The notes under the pieces: generated by a model | Database searches by the model: none | What the model saw: the letters and a program-made list of their open reading frames with translations, nothing else | What the model was told of the DNA's origin: nothing | Assembly (NCBI GenBank): GCA_942493345.1 | Contig: OW818695.1 | Span: 2,852,001-2,916,000, forward strand | DNA: 64,000 nt | Source of the DNA: GWE2-42-39 sp942493345 | GTDB taxonomy: Bacteria > Bacteroidota > Bacteroidia > Bacteroidales > Prolixibacteraceae | Reading direction: 5' to 3' | Position numbers and translations under genes: made by a program | Shown here: in pieces, positions 32,868 to 40,427 of the stretch | Layout of the letters: each line of letters opens with the position of its first letter | Numbering within the stretch: the stretch's first letter is position 1

Positions 32868-33456
32868 CCTTTATAATTAAATGGTACTGGTTGATAAAAT
32901 CCTTTGTGCTGAAGCAATAGTCAGCAATTACGTAAACTGATTTCTTTGGCCTGATCTTTCTATATACCCCATCACCTTCGCGCGAACCGGCTCCGTTGGT
33001 ATTTGCTTCTACTGTGTAATAATTGTTGTGATCCGCGCTGTCGATAAACCCGATATGTGCAACACGGTTTTTTTCAGGGAAATAAAGTCCGAAAACCATT
33101 CCGGGGAGGACCGTAACGGAATTTTTTCGCCAATCGGCCCTGTAAATTACGTTTGATTTAAACCAGTCGGGCGACCAGGCAGATTTAGGGTTTGGTAAAT
33201 TTACTTCATTGTGCGACCAGCTAACGAAAGCGGCACAGTATGGATAACCTTTACCCAAACCAACAGAGCGAAGGTATTTTTGAACCTCTTTTCCATCGTT
33301 GTGGCCGGTTGCTTCGCGTACCCCTACCTGCGAAGTATATACCTGCTGAAGTTGTTCCCTTACAGGTTGGCAACCAGCATTGATAGGGCAATAATATAGA
33401 CAGACAGCAAAAGCAATCCGACTAATATTTTTTGCGTATCGGTTAAAGCGTTCCAT
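32851..33456 (-). CDS. CHAP-type endolysin with N-terminal hydrophobic signal
   Basis: 201 aa. Hydrophobic stretch at about 11-28, possibly a signal-arrest-release anchor or signal peptide. Then a CHAP/NlpC-like amidase domain with Cys74 in YPYCAAFVSW, His134 in VAHIGF and Glu150/Asn152 in TVEANTNG. It cleaves peptidoglycan for lysis, or at entry. It overlaps the 109-aa membrane protein by 97 bp in another frame. Confidence 0.82.
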   Translation of the reverse strand: MERFNRYAKNISRIAFAVCLYYCPINAGCQPVREQLQQVYTSQVGVREATGHNDGKEVQKYLRSVGLGKGYPYCAAFVSWSHNEVNLPNPKSAWSPDWFKSNVIYRADWRKNSVTVLPGMVFGLYFPEKNRVAHIGFIDSADHNNYYTVEANTNGAGSREGDGVYRKIRPKKSVYVIADYCFSTKDFINQYHLIIKDATGN

Positions 33457-33689
33457 TGATCTTTTTGGTTTAAATCCCGGGCAATGTATTCATGCAAAAG
33501 CGGAAATGTGTATTTAAAAATTAAGCGAGCTGTAAAAGTGATTGCCAGAAACAGAACCGTTCCAAGGAAAAACTTTTGAAAAATTCCGTAGTCGTAGGTA
33601 TGCACCCCGGCGCGTTCAGCTACCAGTACGAAAATTACCGTAGCGATTAAAGCAAGCGGTAACCCAATGAGTTCGATGTACTTTTTCAT
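33360..33689 (-). CDS. Three-span membrane protein, candidate holin
   Basis: 109 aa with hydrophobic segments at about 7-24, 40-58 and 88-107. It directly precedes and overlaps the endolysin, the usual place for a holin. No sequence family recognised. Confidence 0.6.
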   Translation of the reverse strand: MKKYIELIGLPLALIATVIFVLVAERAGVHTYDYGIFQKFFLGTVLFLAITFTARLIFKYTFPLLHEYIARDLNQKDQWNALTDTQKILVGLLLLSVYIIALSMLVANL

Positions 33690-34273
33690 TGTTTATCATT
33701 TTTAAGGGTTTCAACTTCTTTTTTAAGATTCTCAAATTCGCGTTCAGCTTTCAGTATTTCAATCTGCTGGCGCAATTCAGCCGTTTCTTTCAATGCTTTT
33801 TCTTTTTCCATGTTAGCCTGTCGGAGTTTACCGGCAATTGAAAATTTATACTGGATCATTAAAATAGCCGGGACAGCAGCCATTACCCACGGCGGAAATT
33901 CAAACGAATTTTCGGCAAAGTAAACGCCCAGATGTTCCGCTATTTCGTTTATTTCTTCGGCTTTGGCCTCGAATTCTTTGGGATTAGCAGAATGCGCATA
34001 AGCGGCAACCCCGGCTGATAACAATTTATCGGCTTTTTGTACAATGAAAAAAGCCGTTTTATTACTGTTTTTCAGTTGAAAACCTGAATAGGAAGGCCCG
34101 GTAACCAATTCTGGTTCTTCGGGTTCAAATTCGCTGTCATCAGGTATTTCGGGAGACGGTTGTTCCTGCTTTGGTGTATCAATTTCGCGAAGGTATTCAG
34201 TCAGGTAATCATCACCGGCAACCTGAAAATCATTTTTAACCTCAGTTTCTTCTATTTTATTAAAGTCGATCAT
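33686..34273 (-). CDS. Membrane protein with acidic N-terminus and coiled-coil tail, 195 aa
   Basis: Residues 1-60 are acidic and Pro-rich. A hydrophobic segment lies at about 126-142 (PPWVMAAVPAILMIQ) and a charged coiled coil at 150-193. Overlaps both neighbours by 4 bp. It may be a scaffold or a virion assembly factor; unknown. Confidence 0.55.
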   Translation of the reverse strand: MIDFNKIEETEVKNDFQVAGDDYLTEYLREIDTPKQEQPSPEIPDDSEFEPEEPELVTGPSYSGFQLKNSNKTAFFIVQKADKLLSAGVAAYAHSANPKEFEAKAEEINEIAEHLGVYFAENSFEFPPWVMAAVPAILMIQYKFSIAGKLRQANMEKEKALKETAELRQQIEILKAEREFENLKKEVETLKNDKQ

Positions 34274-34557
34274 TTTTGAGGGGATTTAGTCAGTAGTTCT
34301 TTTATAAATTCACGGGCCGGAGTAACTTTTATCTGCCTTGAAAATGTACTACCGGTAAAAGCGCCGGTACAGATGTATAGCTTTCCGTTGTTTACCTGTG
34401 TAAACATGTTTATTTCAGTTTCCCCGGGTTCCAGTTCAAAGCTGTTCAGGTATTCTATCAGCGCGGTTTCAGCTTCGCCCAGACCGTCAATAATTGAAGG
34501 CATGTAGCTTTTTAGCAACCCGGCAACAATTGGGTTATTCAGCAGGTTCTTTCCCAT
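34270..34557 (-). CDS. Hypothetical protein, 95 aa
   Basis: Start chosen at ATG 34555-34557 (MGKNLLNN), which reduces the overlap with the upstream gene to 23 bp. Helical first half, then strands (NGKLYICTGAFTGSTFSRQIKV). No domain recognised. Confidence 0.55.
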   Translation of the reverse strand: MGKNLLNNPIVAGLLKSYMPSIIDGLGEAETALIEYLNSFELEPGETEINMFTQVNNGKLYICTGAFTGSTFSRQIKVTPAREFIKELLTKSPQK

Positions 34558-35182
34558 CAATTTCGGCTTTTGCTTTACGGATTTCAGAATCAGAAATAAC
34601 GAACGGGAAACCTGGTAATTCAACTTCTTTTTTAGTGATATACCGGTTAAAAAGACTGATTAATACATCGAATGGTCGGATTTCCTGTTTTTTAATGGCT
34701 GAAACCTTCCGGGCATACATTACCAGCAAAACCTTTGTAAGTTCGGGCAACTGTCCGCGCAATTCGTTTGGTATTGGTTTAAACCGTTCCAGGTTTTTTA
34801 ATCGACCTTCCGTTTCGTTAATAATGTTTTCGAGACTTTCAATTGCAGCCTGAGAAATAGATTCTTTATCTAATCTTTCAGATAGTTCATTTTGCAAACG
34901 CAAAACTTCCTTACCTTTTTCGTCATTCTCGCTTTTAAGCCGGTCAACTTCAGCTTTTAAATCAATAATTTTTTGCTGATCAGCCGGGTTACTTTGATTT
35001 TCCTTTTTCAATTTCGAAGCTGATTTTTCAAAGGCAACCATCATAATATCACGAGCCGCAATATCTTCCGATAAATCGCGATCTGGCAACAATTGAGGAA
35101 TAACGGAGTTAATAAGGGTCAAATCATCGGGTATCAACCGCGCGGAAAACTGTAATTTGTCTAAAGAAATTGGAAATTTCAT
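34535..35182 (-). CDS. Coiled-coil protein, 215 aa
   Basis: Start at ATG 35180-35182 (MKFPISLDKLQF). A long coiled coil spans about 60-140, with a Lys-rich C-terminal third. No enzyme motif. First gene after a 115-bp gap, so it may have its own promoter. Possible scaffold. Confidence 0.55.
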   Translation of the reverse strand: MKFPISLDKLQFSARLIPDDLTLINSVIPQLLPDRDLSEDIAARDIMMVAFEKSASKLKKENQSNPADQQKIIDLKAEVDRLKSENDEKGKEVLRLQNELSERLDKESISQAAIESLENIINETEGRLKNLERFKPIPNELRGQLPELTKVLLVMYARKVSAIKKQEIRPFDVLISLFNRYITKKEVELPGFPFVISDSEIRKAKAEIDGKEPAE

Positions 35183-35297
35183 GATTATAACTTTTTGTTT
35201 TAAAGTTATATAGCATGAAAACAATAGCCGGAAGAAACCGAAGAAAACAAAATAATTGAAGAAAACAGAATTTTTACGAAAAAACCGAAATTAAAAG

Positions 35298-35870
35298 TTA
35301 AAAGCGATAACCAACCGTTGCCAAATGTCCCCGGTTTGAAAGCCCGTACTGATATGAAAACAACATTCGGCCACGCTTCGGGATGTAGGTAATGCCTGTA
35401 AACAGGTCAATTTTTCCGGGGGTGATCATTGTACTGCCAACAGCATAGAAACCAGATGTATACACTTTTACATCCTGAAATTTTGTGATTGTTGAAATTT
35501 TGGTGGTCCTGTATTCAGGAAATTTAAGTTTGTATTCAAATGTATTCGTTTTGAAAACACCTTGCACATCGGCCCGGGTATATATGTCAATGTACTGGTT
35601 TCTAATTGTATCCATGTATACACGTGTGCCTGTGGTATCTTCCGAAATAAGGGTTGGTTTGTCTATAAATATCTGTTTTTCAACTGTATGCAAAATTGTA
35701 TCAGTCCGGGTAATAAATACCGTATCAGCAACGGGCCTGTTTTCGGTTTGTATACGGTTTGTATACGGATTGAAAACATTTGTTTTCACAACAAAATAGA
35801 TGTTTAACCCGATTGAAGCGATCAGCAGAAAAGCAAATATTTTACCCAAATATTCATTGAACTTTTCCAT
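35298..35870 (-). CDS. N-anchored protein with beta-rich C-terminus, 190 aa
   Basis: Membrane span at about 12-29. A middle of short strands (TVFITRTDTIL) follows, then a C-terminal 60 residues that read like paired outer-membrane strands and end in aromatic GYRF. Similar small proteins occur in Bacteroidota phages (DUF6808-like, from memory). The layout, inner-membrane anchor plus outer-membrane-type end, would suit an envelope-spanning lysis protein, but this is speculative. Confidence 0.5.
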   Translation of the reverse strand: MEKFNEYLGKIFAFLLIASIGLNIYFVVKTNVFNPYTNRIQTENRPVADTVFITRTDTILHTVEKQIFIDKPTLISEDTTGTRVYMDTIRNQYIDIYTRADVQGVFKTNTFEYKLKFPEYRTTKISTITKFQDVKVYTSGFYAVGSTMITPGKIDLFTGITYIPKRGRMLFSYQYGLSNRGHLATVGYRF

Positions 35871-36069
35871 TTTTCAAACCTAAATCAGTTAGTACTTTTT
35901 CGTAACTAAAACCGCGATCATCGCAGTATTCAGCAATTGTAACACGTTGTTTTTTTCCTTTATTCAAACCGGCTTTTATGGTATTGTGAATCTCACTAGC
36001 CCGGCTCGAAGAAACTCCTTCCAAAATTGAAATGTCCGACGTTCTGATTATGATCCTGTGAGTTGTCAT
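35854..36069 (-). CDS. Hypothetical protein, 71 aa
   Basis: First gene behind a good promoter. It has an HTH-like stretch (ISILEGVSSSRASEIHNTIKAGL) and a basic middle, so it may bind DNA. Overlaps the next gene by 17 bp. Confidence 0.6.
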   Translation of the reverse strand: MTTHRIIIRTSDISILEGVSSSRASEIHNTIKAGLNKGKKQRVTIAEYCDDRGFSYEKVLTDLGLKNGKVQ

Positions 36070-36096
36070 ATAAACCTTATGTTTTCATTTTGAATA

Positions 36097-36127
36097 CAAA
36101 TGTATACCATAAGTTAATTAAAAACAA
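36097..36127 (-). promoter_or_regulatory. Promoter of the packaging/lysis operon
   Basis: Minus strand: TTG (complement of 36125-36127), 20-bp spacer, TACATTTG (complement of 36097-36104). The predicted start is about 20 bp before the 71-aa gene. Confidence 0.7.
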
Positions 36128-36153
36128 TATGAGTATACTATTTGTATACAAAT
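36102..36153. promoter_or_regulatory. GTATAC cluster around the promoter, candidate operator
   Basis: Three GTATAC hexamers (36102-36107, 36132-36137, 36144-36149). The last lies in the perfect 14-bp palindrome ATTTGTATACAAAT (36140-36153). They flank and overlap the -7/-33 boxes, as an operator would. Confidence 0.5.
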
Positions 36154-36382
36154 GTTTTCAGGTGAGTAGTATTGAGTAATGAGTAGTGAGTAGTGAGAAA
36201 AGAGAGAAACAAACCCCTGTGAAAAACATTAAAAAAATTAGTGCAGTAGTGCAAAAGTACGGCAAACGGGTTAAAAATCTGATATTCAGAAAAATAGATT
36301 TTTTGTTTTGCGTACTTCGTGCAATAGTGCGTTGAAGTACAAAAAAAGTGCGGTTTTTACATATTATGAATGAGTGTTTTAC

Positions 36383-36412
36383 AAGTTGTGCGCACGAATG
36401 CACAACTTTTTT
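36383..36412 (+). terminator. Plus-strand intrinsic terminator without a plus-strand gene
   Basis: Stem AAGTTGTGC (36383-36391) / GCACAACTT (36400-36408) followed by TTTT. All nearby genes are on the minus strand, so it implies a plus-strand transcript from within 36154-36382, or simply a structured element. Confidence 0.6.
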
Positions 36413-36510
36413 ATTAAAATTATTATACCCTTTTTTAAAAAAAGTTTTAAATAAAAAAGAGAGTATTATATATATGTGATTGTCAGCTTTTTACAAATTT
36501 CGTCGTCTCG

Positions 36511-36518
36511 TACCTTTG
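36511..36518 (+). promoter_or_regulatory. Plus-strand -7 box in the control region
   Basis: TACCTTTG fits TAnnTTTG, with a T-run at 36488-36492 in the -33 position. It would transcribe the palindromic region 36525-36710 as a noncoding RNA. Confidence 0.35.
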
Positions 36519-36566
36519 CACATCCTATTTTGAAAAAGAAAGGGGGGCGCGATTTTTTGAAGAAGT

Positions 36567-36652
36567 AAGCCCCCAGAAGCCCCAAGGGGGCTTAAATGTA
36601 TATGGCGTGCTTCGCACAGGTAAAGCCCCCTTTGATTCCCCCGGAGGGGGAA
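36567..36652. repeat. C/G-rich palindromes of the Bacteroidota intergenic type
   Basis: AAGCCCCC/GGGGGCTT (36567-36593) and TTCCCCC/GGGGGAA (36636-36652). The same kind of element recurs in chromosomal DNA near 60.06 kb, so it may have been picked up from a host genome. Confidence 0.6.
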
Positions 36653-36685
36653 AAGAAAGCGGTATACCGGTTGCACCGGTATGAA

Positions 36686-36710
36686 TAAAAAAGCCCGGTA
36701 AAACCGGGCT
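36686..36710 (-). terminator. Terminator of the early operon
   Basis: Minus-strand stem AGCCCGGT/ACCGGGCT (36692-36710), followed on that strand by TTTTTTATT. It lies 4 bp after the stop of the antirepressor-like gene. Confidence 0.85.
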
Positions 36711-36714
36711 CCAA

Positions 36715-37251
36715 TCAGTTACTTTTCCATAAATCAAGTTGCTGCTCAATTATCTCATTATCGAGCTTCAACAGCTTTGTTTTAGCCTTATTTTTCTTTT
36801 TTCGGAGTTCCGCTAACCTCCTGTAATCGTCTGTTGATGTTATTTTCCGTTCCAATTCTTCTATCTGAAAATCAAGTAATGTTTTTTCCTTCAGAATGTT
36901 TTGTCTCTGTGTAATTGTTCCGTGAAAATAATTGAACAGTATCCTGTAACATTCAAGTTTGTATTGCTGCAATTCTTCAGATTGTGATTGAATAGAAAAA
37001 ATCCATCCATAAATGAAAAATTCAGGTAAACAAACCATTTTTCGTAGTTTCCTATCAGCGGCAACTATTGTCTGTTCAGACAACAGTTGAGATAAAATTT
37101 TGTCCTCTTTTAGATTCTTGAATTGATTAATGTAATCAATCTTCAAGGCTTCGCAGATTGGTTTAATGGCAATCCAATATTGCCCGTCAACGGATACAAA
37201 AAAGATTGTTTTTCCATTGAATTCTAAAAATTTTTTGACTTCGTTTTTCAT
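36715..37251 (-). CDS. Second antirepressor-like protein (P22_AR_N type)
   Basis: 178 aa. Same N-terminal module as the 17670-18239 gene: GKTIFFVSVDGQYWIAIKPICEALKI, then FFIYGWIFSIQS and YKLECYRILFNYFHG. The C-terminal half is a coiled coil rich in Lys. Overlaps the 85-aa gene by 4 bp. It is the last gene of the early operon, so it would be made on induction and could act against a repressor. Confidence 0.78.
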   Translation of the reverse strand: MKNEVKKFLEFNGKTIFFVSVDGQYWIAIKPICEALKIDYINQFKNLKEDKILSQLLSEQTIVAADRKLRKMVCLPEFFIYGWIFSIQSQSEELQQYKLECYRILFNYFHGTITQRQNILKEKTLLDFQIEELERKITSTDDYRRLAELRKKKNKAKTKLLKLDNEIIEQQLDLWKSN

Positions 37252-37505
37252 TTTTCGAAGGTTTTAAGATATGTGTATAGATGTGAAAGTACAACCATGT
37301 TTCTTTCAATATCAGGCACAAGTCCGGGACTTGCTTCATTGTAGATATTCAGAAAGCAAATGGTTTCAGATAGGGTTGAAGTACACTCACGTAAGATGTC
37401 AAAATCATCATCAAACCATGTTTCAAGTGTGTCGATTGAACTTGCTGTAAGTTCTGAAAGAACGGAACTTCCCCGTTCAACTTCTTTTTGTTCTGTGTTA
37501 CGCAT
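37248..37505 (-). CDS. Hypothetical protein, 85 aa
   Basis: Start at ATG 37503-37505 (MRNTEQKEVERG); extending to the GTG at 37571 would translate a structured leader. Acidic, helical (SIDTLETWFDDDFDILREC). Unknown function. Confidence 0.6.
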   Translation of the reverse strand: MRNTEQKEVERGSSVLSELTASSIDTLETWFDDDFDILRECTSTLSETICFLNIYNEASPGLVPDIERNMVVLSHLYTYLKTFEK

Positions 37506-37710
37506 AACAGATAAATTTAAGTTGTAGGCAGGAATAAAAACGGCCCCACCCGTCCCGCTGCGTAACACCACAAGGGCTGTGGGTGCATTAACACTCCACG
37601 CGGGGGTATGAGACCGAATATATTTATCGAACAGGCATAAAAAAAGCCCGCAGCGATGAAACGGCGAGTTATGTTCCCGCCCTTGTATGTGTTACGCGCT
37701 GCTAATATAT
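37506..37710 (-). ncRNA. Structured leader with GTGTTACGC repeats, candidate regulatory RNA
   Basis: About 200 nt before the 85-aa gene. The motif GTGTTACGC or its complement occurs at 37498-37506, 37561-37568 and 37689-37696, the last two inverted so they can pair. Between them are a G-rich stretch (GGGCGGG) and a GCGGGC stem-like segment followed by seven Ts on the minus strand. I believe a closely similar leader precedes genes in other Bacteroidota mobile elements (memory only). It could be an attenuator or a protein-binding RNA. Confidence 0.4.
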
Positions 37711-37736
37711 GGATTTTTTTATACATGTGTCAAGTG

Positions 37737-37994
37737 CTATTCTTTTTTTAGTTCCAACAATCTGATATTTTCCTCAATCTCATTCAGGTAGCTTTCCTTA
37801 GCGGTAATCTCCTGATCGAGTTGAAAAACTTGTTTCCGGGCGCGGATACGGGTTATTTTTCGCCTGAAAATGTTTTTACTTATCCCGGACAAACAGGCGC
37901 GTTCGTCGCGAATTATTGCCAGATATCCGGTCAATGCTTGCTGTTCTTTAGAAAGCAAGACTTTTTCTTCTTTCAAATCGTTTGTTGATTTCAT
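37737..37994 (-). CDS. Small coiled-coil protein, 85 aa
   Basis: Helical, Lys/Glu-rich, with an RKITRIRARKQVFQLDQEI coiled stretch. Overlaps the upstream glycosyltransferase by 47 bp, so the true start may be further in. Unknown function. Confidence 0.5.
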   Translation of the reverse strand: MKSTNDLKEEKVLLSKEQQALTGYLAIIRDERACLSGISKNIFRRKITRIRARKQVFQLDQEITAKESYLNEIEENIRLLELKKE

Positions 37995-38667
37995 TCCAAT
38001 TACTGTTAAAATGTTTACAAATTATACCGGTGTGAACGTATACCGGCTGGTGTTTAACTCTCATATCTCGATAAAAAAAACTATCGGCGTGTACTTTACT
38101 GGCTTGCTGATCGGTATAAAATATATAATCGCGGATCACTTCAGCGCGGATAAGCGTACATCCAAGTCCGGGATTAAGTACCGGACGGATAGCTCCGTTT
38201 ACATAGTCGAAACTTTCGGCTTGTGTCATGCCTCGGACCGTGTGTTTGGTGATGCCTTCAACGGTTTGATACATTAATTTACGGTCGGGGCCAAAGTCGA
38301 TACAGTACGAAGCGGCCAGTATCCCCTTTTTGTATGCTTTTAACACTTCGAGGGTTCCGGGTGGCGGAAAAATGTCGCATTCAACAGAGAACAGGTATTC
38401 ATACCCGCCGCGTTGCAGGTGCCGGTTGATAATGTTCAGGCATTCGGCCATTACTTCGGTAAGTGATTCGTTCTTTTGCGGCGGTCGCCAGATCACGGAG
38501 GTTCCGGTTTTCCTGATCTCACGGTGAAAGGTTTTTTCTTTGCTGTTATCGACCAGCAAAATATCGCATTGCGCCCCGAAATGTTGTTTTATGTACTTCA
38601 GCCAGTCGAACAGGATGTAAGATTTGTAGGCCGATACCGGGCAGGCTAAAAGGATTGATTTATTCAT
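37948..38667 (-). CDS. GT-A glycosyltransferase-like protein
   Basis: 239 aa. Nucleotide-sugar-type fold: SILLACPVSAYKSY start, CDILLVDNSKE strand, and EYLFSVECDIFPPPG with an acidic ExD motif where GT-A enzymes bind metal. A late His/Asp region (HADSFFYRDMRV) fits the catalytic half. Overlaps the next gene by ATGA. The target may be a virion protein, host surface glycan or modified DNA base; unknown. Confidence 0.65.
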   Translation of the reverse strand: MNKSILLACPVSAYKSYILFDWLKYIKQHFGAQCDILLVDNSKEKTFHREIRKTGTSVIWRPPQKNESLTEVMAECLNIINRHLQRGGYEYLFSVECDIFPPPGTLEVLKAYKKGILAASYCIDFGPDRKLMYQTVEGITKHTVRGMTQAESFDYVNGAIRPVLNPGLGCTLIRAEVIRDYIFYTDQQASKVHADSFFYRDMRVKHQPVYVHTGIICKHFNSNWNEINKRFERRKSLAF

Positions 38668-39386
38668 ATTAAACGGTATTTTTCATATAGTTTGTAATAA
38701 TATTCTTCGCCGGGTACCCGGTGGAACGGTTGAAATCTGTTCTCTTCCAGATTTAAATCCAGAAACGGGCTTAATGTCATCAGGTTTACGCCGTACTCCC
38801 AGAGTTTCGACCGTATTTCCATGTTCAGGGCCAGCGACCGGATGGAATGGCCGGTTTGATGGTTGATTGATGCCGGAGTGTCTGGATGGTAGCCCGGAAT
38901 GTTGGACTTTCCGTTAATAGCCCCGCCGTCGCAACCAACCAGGATAATGTTTTTTGCCCCCATGTAATAAGCCAGCCCGATCGCATTGATCACCGTATTG
39001 CCGCCGGTAAGGATGTGGTTCGGGTGTTCGGCCTGAAAATCGGGGAAAAGCGGGCGAAAATCGTTTTTATGGTATCCCTGGCCTAAATGGTCGTACACAA
39101 AATAGTTTTCGCGGCTGTGATCAGGTTCATCGTCACGGATAACACAGCAATCATACCGGCTGACAAATAAAGCCTGAAAGTTCCTGTTTTGCTGAATTTC
39201 TGGGATACAATCGTGGTGATGGACAATAACAAAATCACAAGGGAACCATTTTGCAATGCGGTTTACCCCGATGGTAAACGAACCGGCAAATTTCAATTTA
39301 CGAAACCATTTCAGGCTATACCCGGAGCCAATTATAAAAGCGGTTCCGTGGCCATAACAGTTTTTAAATCGTTCGATTGTGTTCAT
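38664..39386 (-). CDS. DUF115/MptE-like Rossmann protein
   Basis: 240 aa. GTAFIIGSGYSLKWFRKL at the N-terminus and GGNTVINAIGLAYYMGAKNI with LVGCDGG in the middle match the DUF115-type fold used in Maf-like and other sugar-transferring proteins. It is locked between the glycosyltransferase and Dam genes by 4-bp overlaps, suggesting one modification pathway. Confidence 0.65.
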   Translation of the reverse strand: MNTIERFKNCYGHGTAFIIGSGYSLKWFRKLKFAGSFTIGVNRIAKWFPCDFVIVHHHDCIPEIQQNRNFQALFVSRYDCCVIRDDEPDHSRENYFVYDHLGQGYHKNDFRPLFPDFQAEHPNHILTGGNTVINAIGLAYYMGAKNIILVGCDGGAINGKSNIPGYHPDTPASINHQTGHSIRSLALNMEIRSKLWEYGVNLMTLSPFLDLNLEENRFQPFHRVPGEEYYYKLYEKYRLI

Positions 39387-40099
39387 ATTATTTTATTCTC
39401 TTTTAAGTGGTTAATAAATGCGTTTCGTTCGACTGTGGGCATCCGCTTAAATTTGCTGACATTCCGTTTGATAATACCTTTTATCCGTTCACGTTCGCGG
39501 TAATCGCTGCCCAGGTAACGGTAATCGTGCAATTCTGCCGGAGCCGGGTAATTCATATACAGTTTTTCGGTTGCAAGTCCGTTGCGGGTTTGGCTCTGAA
39601 AAGTGGTTGTATGCCAATCTGCCAGCTCTGAATCATACATTTCATTTGGATAGGAAGAGATCATTATATTGCAATGATTTGACAAGCATTCCACAACATG
39701 TAATAAATTGCGGTGTTGTTCATCGGTCATTTCGTGGGTAAACATTCTATTTTGAGATTTCCATGTACTTTTTGGGTATGGCGGATCGAGATAAATAAAT
39801 ATACGGTACCCTTCTGTTTTTAAGATACCGGCCAGTACCAAAAAACTATTAAGCCAGTTTATAGCATCTCCCAAAACAATTCTCATTGAGTTTTCTTTGA
39901 TTTTAAACCATTCATAAACAACTGCAGTATCTTTTTCTATCCCGATACTCCAGCTTGCCGGTTTCTTATACCTGTATATTGTTCCGTTTCCTAAAAATCC
40001 TTCTATATAAATATCATGTGGCGGTATCAGGTTAATGATCTTCTGAAAGGTTCCATCAGCTTCTTTTCCGCCGTTGTATGTTTGAAATGGTTTTTTCAT
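39383..40099 (-). CDS. Dam-type DNA adenine methyltransferase
   Basis: 238 aa. D12 class family: PFQTYNGGKE opening (motif X), YIEGFLGNGTIY (motif I, usually EPFxGxG), and IYLDPPYPKS (motif IV, DPPY). Methylates N6-adenine, typically GATC. In phages it may protect DNA from host restriction or mark origins. It heads the Dam, DUF115, glycosyltransferase trio. Confidence 0.85.
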   Translation of the reverse strand: MKKPFQTYNGGKEADGTFQKIINLIPPHDIYIEGFLGNGTIYRYKKPASWSIGIEKDTAVVYEWFKIKENSMRIVLGDAINWLNSFLVLAGILKTEGYRIFIYLDPPYPKSTWKSQNRMFTHEMTDEQHRNLLHVVECLSNHCNIMISSYPNEMYDSELADWHTTTFQSQTRNGLATEKLYMNYPAPAELHDYRYLGSDYRERERIKGIIKRNVSKFKRMPTVERNAFINHLKENKII

Positions 40100-40223
40100 T
40101 TTTTATCGAGTGTCGTTTTTTATTTTAGAGGATCACACCGCATTTTTTTGAGGTACGGACCGTAACTAAATTTTTTCCGGTTCCGGATCTGTAAAAAAAA
40201 ATCGGTTGTACCTGGTTCTATCA

Positions 40224-40427
40224 TCATTTTTCAGGATGCGTTCCGGAAACCGGCAATTCAATACAAAGGGCCTTTATTTTTCCGGCTTCGCGATCAATCC
40301 ATTGCAGGCTTGTTACCTGGTAAGTTTTATTTTCGTGCTGAAACTGGAAGCCTACATACATTTGTGCCCAGGATTCGGTTATCAGGATTGTTTTTTTGGG
40401 TTGAGTTGCATAAAAACTGACTATCAT
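40224..40427 (-). CDS. Hypothetical protein, 67 aa
   Basis: Small beta-rich protein (VGFQFQHENKTYQVTSLQWI), overlapping the 92-aa gene by ATGA. No domain recognised. Confidence 0.55.
   Translation of the reverse strand: MIVSFYATQPKKTILITESWAQMYVGFQFQHENKTYQVTSLQWIDREAGKIKALCIELPVSGTHPEK

Larger units (their letters stand above)
36154..36714. other. Noncoding control region of the prophage
   Basis: No convincing gene. It holds near-tandem GAGTAGT units (about 36163-36198), a stretch with several short GTGC/GTAC-type inverted motifs (36240-36360), a plus-strand terminator, a plus-strand -7 box and a set of C/G-rich palindromes. It separates the early block from the packaging block and is the best place for a replication origin or a small RNA. 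Confidence 0.4.

Noticed and set aside
36158..36749. Several 60-80-codon frames in the prophage control region
   Set aside because: They cross terminators and palindromes and have skewed composition caused by C/G runs.
37506..37726. Open frames running through the leader of the 85-aa gene, including a GTG-started extension
   Set aside because: They translate a structured, repeat-containing leader in two different frames; the ATG at 37505 is the simpler start.
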